From positions 57,125-118,751 of the forward strand of contig NZ_PJRP01000017.1 in NCBI RefSeq assembly GCF_002858765.1: a DNA stretch of 61,627 bases. Reading direction: 5' to 3'. Each line of letters opens with the position of its first letter. Within the stretch, counting starts at the first letter, position 1. A program made the translations under genes and the position numbers. Source of the DNA: Cupriavidus pauculus. Its GTDB lineage: Bacteria; Pseudomonadota; Gammaproteobacteria; Burkholderiales; Burkholderiaceae. Positions 34,224 to 41,467 of this stretch are shown here, one piece after another. The notes beneath the pieces were generated by a model. That model made no database searches and was not told the origin of the DNA. It worked only from the letters and a program-made list of their open reading frames with translations.

Positions 34224-34568
34224 CTATCTACGTTTGGCGGCGCGTTGCATAGCGTCCACCGCAGCCCAAAATGACGGTGAAGCGCTTTTGTCCAACGGGC
34301 CGGAATCGATCAGCGTTCTCGAAATGGTTGCGATCTCGCGCTCTTGCGCGACCTCAGTTGCAAGTGCGCTGGCACCTTCCATTCGAACAGCGATCTTCTC
34401 GAGCCAATCCGAGCTCCACCCCGCGTCGTGGGTGTGCCGCCTGATTTCCTGCGCGCCTTGCGCGAGAAGTGTCCCGTATATGGTCATCCAGCGATCCTCG
34501 TCTTTGAGTATATGCCACCAACTGTCGTCGGTGTGACAGGTGGCCTTCGCTGGTTTAACAATTTTCAT
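34224..34568 (-). CDS. Small orphan protein, unknown
   Basis: A 114-residue protein with GGAG 4 bases before its ATG. Sequence: DSWWHILKDEDRWMTIYGTL, then GAQEIRRHTHDAGWSSDWLE and a helical C-terminus (MEGASALATEVAQEREIATI, SFWAAVDAMQRAAKRR). Predominantly helical, no signal peptide, no recognisable catalytic motif. It resembles a small immunity or regulatory protein but I cannot name a family. Flanked on both sides by copies of the dispersed motif. Confidence 0.6.
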   Translation of the reverse strand: MKIVKPAKATCHTDDSWWHILKDEDRWMTIYGTLLAQGAQEIRRHTHDAGWSSDWLEKIAVRMEGASALATEVAQEREIATISRTLIDSGPLDKSASPSFWAAVDAMQRAAKRR

Positions 34569-34600
34569 GATCTCCAGCCTGCCCGAAATTTACCACCCGT

Positions 34601-34633
34601 GAGCGACCGCAATTGGCCGGTATGAGCCGGTGC
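34601..34633 (+). repeat. Dispersed motif copy, short
   Basis: GAGCGACCGCAATTGGCCGG then TATGAGCCGG, between two minus-strand orphan genes. Confidence 0.5.
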
Positions 34634-35056
34634 TTACGGTAGTGTCAATGTTATGAGTGCCAATTTGCCACCTGAATACTCGTAGTGGATCCACAGGCCG
34701 TCATGTTCGAATCGAATCCACGCGGAGTCACCCTTTGACTGCGACGTTTTGATGCCGGCGCTCGTCGCGTGAGCCTTGGCTTCAGCGAAGTCGTGGAAGC
34801 AGGGAGCTCCTATGGCATCCGTATTGATTGCAGAAAATCCGGAGCGAGGTCGAATGTAGCACCAGATAACCGAGAGAACTTGTCTCTCGTCGAAGCGAAA
34901 CTCAAAGCCCGCTGACTCCGCAGACGAACTGTAGCTATCAGCGGCGTTTTCGTGCAAGCGGTCGAAGTCATAGATAACGTCCATGTCAAAGTGCTCCAGC
35001 TCTTCGATGACGAAGTCGCTCTTCAGATGTTTGCCTAGATAGCTAGCTAGTTGCAT
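34634..35056 (-). CDS. Small orphan protein, immunity-like
   Basis: A 140-residue protein: an N-terminal LASYLGKHLKSDFVIEELEH, then FRFDERQVLSVIWCYIRPRS, a FHDFAEAKAHATSAGIKTSQ helix, and a final WIRFEHDGLWIHYEYSGGKL. It looks like an alpha/beta cytosolic domain of the kind seen in immunity proteins with a C-terminal beta hairpin, including an Asp/Glu-rich first half. No family assigned. Last of the minus-strand orphan run; the extended dispersed repeat lies just upstream. Confidence 0.65.
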   Translation of the reverse strand: MQLASYLGKHLKSDFVIEELEHFDMDVIYDFDRLHENAADSYSSSAESAGFEFRFDERQVLSVIWCYIRPRSGFSAINTDAIGAPCFHDFAEAKAHATSAGIKTSQSKGDSAWIRFEHDGLWIHYEYSGGKLALITLTLP

Positions 35057-35130
35057 GTGGGTGCCTGACTTCTGATTTTGCGGCCGGACGTTGGGCTAGG
35101 ACAGCTTCCTGTCGTCGCGAACCTTGAGAT

Positions 35131-35195
35131 TGTGTGCAATTTAGAGATGCATGTCGAGCGGCTGCTTCTGGCCGATCCCGGTCCTCGGCACATAC
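35131..35195 (+). repeat. Dispersed repeat copy, extended
   Basis: TGTGTGCAATTTAGAGATGC then ATGTCGAGCGGCTGCTTCTG and GCCGATCCCGGTCCTCGGC. Aligns over about 50 bases with the copy at 32262. Confidence 0.6.
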
Positions 35196-35354
35196 GTCCG
35201 TGGCCGGGGCGCTCGCTGAGACCCGCTTCGGGGCGTCGCCGGTTTCCGTTTGGGCGCGTGCGGCGGTGAGGGAAAACACTTCCCCCCACCGGGCGATGTC
35301 GGAGCGGTATTCGAGGAAGTAGACTCCACGAACGAGACGTCCCGAAGGGAGCCT

Positions 35355-36578
35355 ATGTCGTCGACGAACAACGAGCGCCCGGTCACGCGCCGACTGACGG
35401 TCTACGCCTTAGCGGCCCTCGCCATCCAGATCCTTGTCCTGGGGATATGGATCGTCCGTTTCTACATCCTCGAAGATCACGCATCCCCGATGGTCGGTTT
35501 CGACTTTGCCATTTTCTGGTCTGCGGCAAAGGTGGCTATGGCGCATGGGGCCGTCTCCGTCTTTTCGCCGCAGTGGATGCAGCCGATGGAGCTCGCGCTG
35601 GGGATCGACAGTTATTCACCCTGGCCGTATCCCCCGACATTTCTGCTGGCAGTCTTGCCGTTCGGGCGGTTGCCCTTTGGCATTGCGCTGTCCATTTACT
35701 CCTTGCTCGGCTTACTGGCCTATGGGGTGGTGCTCGCGCGCTTCTGCCGCGGGATCGACCACGCCTATCTGCCGCTGCTGCTGGCATTCCCCGGTGTCGC
35801 CATTGCTATCGGGCTTGGACAGAACTCCCTGTTCACGATTGCGGCTGCCGGAGCGGCACTGGCGATGATCGAGGTTGAGACCGCTCTTGCGGGAGTATGC
35901 ATCGCCATGCTCGCCGTCAAGCCGCAATTTGGCATCCTGTTCCCCCTGGCTCTCGTCTGTGCCAGGCAATGGAAGACGTTCGGCGTTTCCACACTTTGCA
36001 CCCTTGCAATTGTCGGGGCTAGCCTTGTGGTATTCGGCGTAGATGCCTGGCGGGCATTTGCGGAATTCCTACCGCAATTCAGCACGCTGGCGGTAGAGCA
36101 GGGTGGCATCATGATGTGGCCAGGTATGCCAACTGCCTTCGCGCTTGGCCGTAGTGCCGGCTTGTCAGTCAGTGCTTCTTACCTGTTGCACGGCGTGGTT
36201 GCGGCACCCGCAGTCCTTGCGATGGCTTACCTGTGGATGAGGCGGGCCAGATTCGAACTTCGGGCGGCCTCGTTCATTATCGCCACGTTGCTGATGCAGC
36301 CCTACATCATGTTCTATGACCTGGTGTGGCTGATCGTGCCGCTCGTCCTGCTCATGCGTGACGCCAGAGCGCATGCGCTGAGGCGCATGGAGTGGATTGT
36401 CATCGCTGCAGCGTGGGTGGCGCCAGCACAAGCAGTCCTCTCAGCATACCTTCACCAATACCTGAACATTCTCCCCGCCGTGATGATCGCCTTGCTCGTG
36501 ATCGTGGTCCGGCGGCATCTGGCGACGGTACCCGACATCACAAACGCTTACGTCGCGACATCGCGGCGCAGTTGTTGA
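35355..36578 (+). CDS. GT87 (DUF2029) polyprenyl-phosphate-dependent glycosyltransferase
   Basis: A 407-residue polytopic membrane protein with about ten hydrophobic segments, matching the GT-C fold family 87. The periplasmic-loop Asp motif appears in GFDFAIFWSAAKVA (the catalytic Asp region near residues 45-55), followed by PWPYPPTFLLAVLPFGRLP and AVKPQFGILFPLAL, both characteristic of DUF2029 proteins. Such enzymes transfer mannose from polyprenyl-phosphomannose outside the membrane. The start at 35355 follows GAAGGGAGCCT; an upstream in-frame region to 35250 lacks a site. It stands alone, so it may modify lipids, the polysaccharide or a protein. Confidence 0.88.
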   Translation: MSSTNNERPVTRRLTVYALAALAIQILVLGIWIVRFYILEDHASPMVGFDFAIFWSAAKVAMAHGAVSVFSPQWMQPMELALGIDSYSPWPYPPTFLLAVLPFGRLPFGIALSIYSLLGLLAYGVVLARFCRGIDHAYLPLLLAFPGVAIAIGLGQNSLFTIAAAGAALAMIEVETALAGVCIAMLAVKPQFGILFPLALVCARQWKTFGVSTLCTLAIVGASLVVFGVDAWRAFAEFLPQFSTLAVEQGGIMMWPGMPTAFALGRSAGLSVSASYLLHGVVAAPAVLAMAYLWMRRARFELRAASFIIATLLMQPYIMFYDLVWLIVPLVLLMRDARAHALRRMEWIVIAAAWVAPAQAVLSAYLHQYLNILPAVMIALLVIVVRRHLATVPDITNAYVATSRRSC

Positions 36579-36924
36579 GTTGGCCATGCATATGGCACAA
36601 CGCGACCGCCAACATCTGTCCTGGGCACCCTATGAACGTCGGCGCATGGCCGGCTAGTGCCAGACGTATCGCCCGAGAGCGGCCACTGATAGCGGCATGC
36701 ATGCGACGATCTTGCCGAAAAAGCGCGGCCCTGTCGCTAACGGGTATCAGCGATGTAGCCGCGTTTTTCGACGAAACTGGACTCTTGCTGATCAAGCCGC
36801 TGAAATTCCGGCAAGGCCTGCGGTGACGCAAAGTGTCAGATTTAATACGGACTTTGAGCCGAAGTGACGCTTTTATTGAGCTAGGAGTGGAAGCAACACT
36901 GTTACTTAAACCATTATAATTCAA
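36579..36924. other. Intergenic region, nothing clear
   Basis: 346 bases between convergent genes. Frames on both strands are Ser/Arg-rich and unlikely. AAGTGTCAGATTTAATACGG near 36833 has an insertion-sequence-end feel but no partner end was found. Confidence 0.4.
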
Positions 36925-38148
36925 CTATGTTTTAGCAGATGATGATGGCACAGGCAGTGTCCCCTCGATGATCTTCAAGGCGTGCTCAAGCGCTTTGCGC
37001 GGCGGGCATTTTGGGCACTCATCCAAGGTCGTCGCCATGCTCTGCAATGCGATCTCGCGACACTGTGCTTGCATTTGAACGACGTCAACATTGTGGCAAT
37101 GACTGAGAGAGGCGAGGCGCTCCAGTTCAAGCTGATCCAGCCATTTTTCCGTACCCCTCGGGTCGGTCTTTTGCATCGCCAGCGCGGGCACCTCTTGCGG
37201 AAACCATACCTGAGTGGTGAGTACGTCGTACACGGGGGAGAGCCGCGGGCGCATGACATCGTCATAGACCAAACCAAAGTTTTTTAGATGTGCATCGCCG
37301 TTGCGTAGTGCGTCGTTCATCATGACCAGTTTCAGCATGGCCACGAGATCTGTCGCCTGGTCGTCTGGATGTACGAAAAAGCGGATCATATCAAACAGGT
37401 GTTCAATCGATCCGTTATATTTCCCACTACGAAACAAGCCCGACAGCGCACATGCATCTTCGAATCCGCGACGTGATCCGTCAGGGACGATATCAAATCG
37501 ACTCATCGTCAGTGATGTGCGATCCGGGCTTAATTCAATCGCAGGAACGTCTAGTCCCGCTGCCGAGCATGCTTTCAAGCATGCATACTCAACCAAACTC
37601 GCGCCAACAAAATGGGGCGAGTCGAATTTAACGATGGAGCCGTGCGCGGCGACAGTCCCGGGGCGAGTCTTTTCCGTCTGGAATGTCGACATCTTGGGCA
37701 TGACGCCAGACACGCCACACATCTCCGGAGATGTCTTCAGAATTTCGATCAGCCGCTGTGCCGCACCCTCAGTTCTGGCGGCATCCAGAATGTTTTGTTG
37801 AAGTGTGGCGTCTGGGTCCAGCGGGCCGCCGAAGGTAGTGCGGCCGATAGTGTGACGACCGACAAGACGGAGCAGCGACATATCGTTATCAACGTCGATA
37901 TGCTTGGCGAAGCGGGTTCTAATGGCTTCCAGCACGATGCCTTCGGGCAGAGATATCTGAAAGGGTGGGGGCACCCCGTTGAAACCAAGATACTCTTCTG
38001 CTGGCGCGCTCGGCGGCATCAGTAACGAGACTGTCATTTGATCCGGGACATCCGGAAGGTAACGGAAATCAATCAGGCCTGTCTCGATGTCTTCACTGAG
38101 CAAGCCGACAGGATAGTCCGAAACGAAAACCTCGAGTTCGCTACTCAT
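36925..38148 (-). CDS. hipA: HipA-family kinase toxin
   Basis: A 407-residue Ser/Thr kinase of the type II HipBA toxin-antitoxin family; E. coli HipA phosphorylates glutamyl-tRNA synthetase. Visible elements: a couple of N-terminal beta strands (VFVSDYPVGLLSED), the GVSGVMPKM loop around 146-152, ATP-binding Lys174 in SIVKFDS, the catalytic NGDAHLKN at 283-290 (Asp285, Asn290) and SPVYDV with Asp308 as the metal ligand. Both catalytic segments are intact, so the kinase is probably active. The start at 38148 makes ATGA with the antitoxin stop, so translation is coupled. The exact target is unknown. Confidence 0.94.
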   Translation of the reverse strand: MSSELEVFVSDYPVGLLSEDIETGLIDFRYLPDVPDQMTVSLLMPPSAPAEEYLGFNGVPPPFQISLPEGIVLEAIRTRFAKHIDVDNDMSLLRLVGRHTIGRTTFGGPLDPDATLQQNILDAARTEGAAQRLIEILKTSPEMCGVSGVMPKMSTFQTEKTRPGTVAAHGSIVKFDSPHFVGASLVEYACLKACSAAGLDVPAIELSPDRTSLTMSRFDIVPDGSRRGFEDACALSGLFRSGKYNGSIEHLFDMIRFFVHPDDQATDLVAMLKLVMMNDALRNGDAHLKNFGLVYDDVMRPRLSPVYDVLTTQVWFPQEVPALAMQKTDPRGTEKWLDQLELERLASLSHCHNVDVVQMQAQCREIALQSMATTLDECPKCPPRKALEHALKIIEGTLPVPSSSAKT

Positions 38149-38624
38149 TGAGATACTTTGTGCAAGGGATTCGTCTGGAGCATTGCCTGGCGCTCCCGCT
38201 CCGCTCGCATCATTTCCCTGAGCGTGGGGCGACGCCTTACGTTGCTTTCCGGGTAGGAAACTGGGGCGGCAATGGACGCCGATCCCACGCGCTGCCGGCT
38301 GGGTAATTTCGCCTGGAGCATTGCCTGGCGCTCCCGCTCCGCTCGCATCATTTCCCTGAGCATGGGGCGACGTGGTGGCGTGACGATCGCCGGGTCTGGT
38401 TGAGGGTTAAGGTTCACGCCGACCGCAGCCGCCATCAGGAGCAGATTCAACGTCGAGACGCTTTGGCCGCTCTCGATTGCAATGACGGTTGCCCGAGACA
38501 CGCCCACTTTCTGGGCGATGTCGGATTGCTTGCTACCTTGTCGCTCGCGCGCGGAGCGCAAGGCTTCCCCGATTTTGCGGCGCATTGCGTCCGCTTTATC
38601 ATCTAGCTCTCGTCGATGGTCCAT
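38145..38624 (-). CDS. hipB: HipB-like antitoxin with duplicated tail
   Basis: A 159-residue DNA-binding antitoxin, far longer than the roughly 70-90 residues of typical HipB. The Xre-type HTH is at about 17-72 (IGEALRSARERQGSKQSDIA, then VGVSRATVIAIESGQ). The tail carries two near-identical 17-residue segments, LREMMRAERERQAMLQ at 89-104 and 135-150, each preceded by an RRP. AAGGGGGGCAA precedes the ATG. Palindromes 36 and 66 bases upstream are the likely autoregulatory sites. First gene of the hipBA operon. Confidence 0.92.
   Translation of the reverse strand: MDHRRELDDKADAMRRKIGEALRSARERQGSKQSDIAQKVGVSRATVIAIESGQSVSTLNLLLMAAAVGVNLNPQPDPAIVTPPRRPMLREMMRAERERQAMLQAKLPSRQRVGSASIAAPVSYPESNVRRRPTLREMMRAERERQAMLQTNPLHKVSQ
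38175..38233 (-). repeat. 59-bp direct repeat, copy 2 of hipB tail
   Basis: Encodes the second copy of the LREMMRAERERQ tail segment. Differs from the copy at 38313-38371 at one base of 59; the two are offset by exactly 138 bases (46 codons), so the reading frame is kept. Confidence 0.9.
38313..38371 (-). repeat. 59-bp direct repeat, copy 1 of hipB tail
   Basis: Encodes the first LREMMRAERERQ segment, immediately after the HTH domain. Near-identity at the DNA level points to a recent in-frame duplication. Confidence 0.9.
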
Positions 38625-38659
38625 TTGCCCCCCTTAACCGGGTTGGATTCAGCAAATCT

Positions 38660-38707
38660 GATGTCAACAATAATTGACATCATAGTCCATGTCAATTTTT
38701 TTTGACT
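38660..38707 (-). promoter_or_regulatory. Tandem palindromic operators of hipBA
   Basis: First site 38660-38681: GATGTCAA-N6-TTGACATC, perfect 8-bp arms. Second site 38690-38707: TGTCAA-N6-TTGACT, one arm mismatch. Start-to-start distance of the TGTCAA cores is 28 bases. They lie 36 and 66 bases upstream of the hipB ATG, where HipB-type antitoxins autorepress. Binding is inferred. Confidence 0.75.
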
Positions 38708-39205
38708 TCCGAAACTGAGTTCGCAATTCGAGGCGGGGGCGGCCTAGTGTTGACACCGGCAGGCCGTGGAGCGCTACGTGATGAGTGTCGGCACTGGACA
38801 CGGGAAAGCCATGATGGAGAAGGCGCGGGAGCAACTAGGCGTCGGTGCACCAGGAGTCTCGTGGAAATTTGAAAGTTCTCCGGATTTGGGAGTATGAGGA
38901 TTTGTCCGCTATTGGCCGCCTTGGGGCAGCGCAGCCGGCAATTCGCTCGCCGGAAACCGGTCGTTGAGCCGGGGCGAACGACACCTCGGCTATTCGAATT
39001 GGATGGCAAGGTCGACCGCTTCTGGCCGAGAACTGCCTTTGGTTCCCTGAGCTTGTATAGAGCAGGGCGTCTCTAAACGTCGCGTCCGATGGCCGCAGGG
39101 GGTTGCGATATCAGCGTAACGGTCCAACGCATACCCTCTTGTCCAGTTGGCGGGACCAGTCGTTAAGCGCATGCGGTTGCCGATTGTCAGCTGCAGTTCG
39201 GCAGC
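38708..39205. other. Non-coding stretch with two dispersed motif copies
   Basis: No gene supported in about 500 bases. Contains GTCCGCTATTGGCCGCC at 38904-38920 and GACCGCTTCTGGCCGAGAAC at 39014-39033, both copies of the dispersed motif. Confidence 0.5.
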
Positions 39206-39325
39206 GACAGCCCATGGCAGGTGTTCGGCGATCCGATTGAAGGAGGGATCAGCGATTCGCGCCAGCAAGCGGCGCAGGTAGCGCTCTGGATTGAAGCCAC
39301 ATCGCTTCGCTATGCCGGCGTGTAC
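39206..39325 (-). pseudogene. IS66 transposase C-terminal remnant
   Basis: About 40 codons reading AKRCGFNPERYLRRLLARIA then DPSFNRIAEHLPW, which matches the conserved C-terminus of IS66 TnpC transposases (NPExYLxxVLxRIADHxxNRIDELLPW). No other part of the transposase or terminal repeats was found nearby, so this is a fossil of an IS66-family insertion. Confidence 0.75.
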
Positions 39326-39384
39326 ATGCCTGCAGCCCTCTCGCCTTTCCCTGACCTCCGATGCCCCGCGCCGCAAGCCAGGTG

Positions 39385-40311
39385 CTACCGACGCGCTCCT
39401 TTTTCCATCCAGTCGGGGCGCGTCATCGGAGGGATCAGTTCATGCAGGCGGGACAGGACGAGCCTCGCCGCGCGCGACAGCGGATGATGCTGCGTGAGAC
39501 CGAGGCTGATTGAGCGCGGCAGCTTCGGATTGACGATCTCTGCGGCGGCCAGTCGTCCGGCGCTGACCTCGTCGTCGACCGCCAGTTGGGGCAAGATCGT
39601 CAGGGCGTGACCGGACAGCGCCACTTCCTTCATCGTATTCAGGGATTCAACCTCGATCGCCACGTCCAGCGTCACGCCCTGCTGGCGCGCATGCTGGTCC
39701 AGAATCAGTCGTAACCCGTTGGGCGCCGGCGGTAGCACCAGCGGCACGCCATCCAGGTCCTTGAAATCCACCACCGGCCGCTTGGCCAGCGGATGGTCCG
39801 GCGCACCGACCAGATAGTTCGCCACCGTCGCCAGGACATCCTCGTTCTGGCGCGGGCTGGGGCCATAGCGGTTGATGACGGCGAGATCGAGGTGGCCCGA
39901 ATCGAGCTGTTCGTCGAGCTGGCCACTGAATCCCTCCACCACACGTAGACGGACGCCCGGCGCGGTCTCACGCAGATCGGCAAATAGCCTGGGAATCAAC
40001 CGCCGTGTCATCGATGGCAGGACGCCGATCCTGACCATCCCCGCCGGCACGCCCGCTGCATTGCGGATCTCGTCATGCAGCCGCGCCGACTGGGCGAGCA
40101 GCAACTCGATCTCCGGAAAGATCCGCTTGCCGAATTCGGACAGGACCATGCCGCGCCCGGTGCGCTCGAACAGGCGGTCGCCCCATTCCGATTCGATCTG
40201 TCCGATGCTGCGGCTGACCAGCGATTGCGCGGTGCCGAGCGCACGCGCCGCGCGCGAGAGCGACCCGAGCTTGGCCACCAGGGCCACGGTTTCCAGTTGC
40301 TTCAGGTTCAC
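39385..40311 (-). CDS. LysR-family transcriptional regulator
   Basis: A 308-residue LysR regulator: HTH at about residues 3-60 (LKQLETVALVAKLGSLSRAA, then TAQSLVSRSIGQIE), effector domain from about 90 (MVRIGVLPSMTRRLIPRL). The segment SGHALTILPQLAV is a standard LysR C-terminal feature. It resembles the Nac/Cbl-like and benzoate-type branches only loosely. Divergent from the Bug/acyl-CoA operon at 40439 with 127 bases between, so it very probably regulates that operon. Effector unknown; it may be the CoA ester or acid taken up. Confidence 0.94.
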   Translation of the reverse strand: MNLKQLETVALVAKLGSLSRAARALGTAQSLVSRSIGQIESEWGDRLFERTGRGMVLSEFGKRIFPEIELLLAQSARLHDEIRNAAGVPAGMVRIGVLPSMTRRLIPRLFADLRETAPGVRLRVVEGFSGQLDEQLDSGHLDLAVINRYGPSPRQNEDVLATVANYLVGAPDHPLAKRPVVDFKDLDGVPLVLPPAPNGLRLILDQHARQQGVTLDVAIEVESLNTMKEVALSGHALTILPQLAVDDEVSAGRLAAAEIVNPKLPRSISLGLTQHHPLSRAARLVLSRLHELIPPMTRPDWMEKGARR

Positions 40312-40438
40312 TTTTCCGATCCATGCAAAAAATGGAAATCAGGTATCTCAGAATATACACTTTTGCGCTAGCTGAAGTCTCCATACACTGCAGACATCCT
40401 TCCAGGCAGAGAAGGGTCGCGAACAATATGGAGACAAC
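40312..40438. promoter_or_regulatory. Divergent LysR/Bug operon promoter region
   Basis: 127 AT-rich bases between divergent starts (for example AATATACACTTTTGCG near 40353-40368), with TATGGAGACAAC as the ribosome site of the Bug gene. Control by the adjacent LysR protein is inferred from layout. Confidence 0.55.
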
Positions 40439-41467
40439 ATGGCAAGTTTTTCCACGACCAAGCCCCTTGCAGCGCGCAAGATAGGGCTGACGGCGCGCCG
40501 GTGGCTGGCCGCCCTGGTGCTGATCACGGCGCCGCTAACGCTCTGCGGCGTCGCTAGCGCGGCCGCCAGCTACCCCACCAAACCTATCCGTCTGATCGTG
40601 CCGTTTCCGGCGGGTGGCCCCACGGACGGCATGGCACGGCTGATCGGCCAGCACCTGTCTCAGCAACTGGGACAGCCGGTGGTGGTCGACAACCGGGGCG
40701 GCGCGGGCGGCACCATCGCCACCGAGGCCGTGGCCGCAGCCACCCCCGACGGCTATACGCTGCTGTTTTCCACGACGGGGACCATGGCGATCAACCCGTC
40801 GCTCTACCATTCGCTGAAGGTCGATCCGGTCAAGGCATTCGATGCGGTGGGCTCGGTCGCCTCGACCACCAATGTGCTCGTGGTGCCGAACGGTCTGCCG
40901 GCCGGCAATGTCAAGGAGCTCGTGGCGCTGGCAAAGCAGAAGCCCGGTGCGCTGACGTTCGGGTCTGCCGGTAACGGCAGCTCAAATCATCTGTCGGGCG
41001 AGTTGTTCAAGTCGATGGCGGGCATCGACATCGTCCACGTGCCGTACAAGGGCTCGGCAGCGGCCTTCACCGATTTGCTTGGCGGACGCATCTCGATGAT
41101 GTTCGACACGGTGTCGAGCCAGGTGCAGTACATCGGCAGCGGCAAGGTCAAGGCGCTGGGCGTCACGGGCGCAGCGCGATCCGACGCATTGCCGAAGGTG
41201 CCGACGATTGCCGAGTCTGGCCTGCCCGGGTTTGACGTGACGATCTGGTTCGGCCTGTCCGCGCCCAAGGGCACCCCGCCCGACGCGGTGCATCGGCTCA
41301 ATGGCGAATTGCAGAAGGTGCTGGCGCAGGCGGACGTGAAAAAGCAGCTTGCCGCGCTGGGCGCCAGCCCGCTGCCGGGCACCCCTGCTGATTTCGACAA
41401 ACTGATCCAGCGTGACGTGGCCAAGTGGGCGCCGGTGGTGAAGGCTTCGGGAGCGACCCTTGACTGA
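40439..41467 (+). CDS. Bug-family tripartite tricarboxylate transporter receptor
   Basis: A 342-residue periplasmic substrate-binding protein of the Bug (TctC) family. A long signal peptide ends near VASA-AA (about residue 40). The mature N-terminus YPTKPIRLIVPFPAGGPTDG is diagnostic, followed by VVVDNRGGAGGTIATEAVA, with the NGSSNHLSGELF and HVPYKGSAAA ligand-pocket segments. Bug proteins bind carboxylates and often occur without TctAB membrane partners, as here; those may be encoded elsewhere. Its stop overlaps the next start (TTGA). The ligand is presumably the acid that the following enzymes activate. Confidence 0.95.
   Translation: MASFSTTKPLAARKIGLTARRWLAALVLITAPLTLCGVASAAASYPTKPIRLIVPFPAGGPTDGMARLIGQHLSQQLGQPVVVDNRGGAGGTIATEAVAAATPDGYTLLFSTTGTMAINPSLYHSLKVDPVKAFDAVGSVASTTNVLVVPNGLPAGNVKELVALAKQKPGALTFGSAGNGSSNHLSGELFKSMAGIDIVHVPYKGSAAAFTDLLGGRISMMFDTVSSQVQYIGSGKVKALGVTGAARSDALPKVPTIAESGLPGFDVTIWFGLSAPKGTPPDAVHRLNGELQKVLAQADVKKQLAALGASPLPGTPADFDKLIQRDVAKWAPVVKASGATLD

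Noticed and set aside
36830..36860. AAGTGTCAGATTTAATACGG as an insertion-sequence end
   Set aside because: No matching opposite end, transposase or target duplication found near it.
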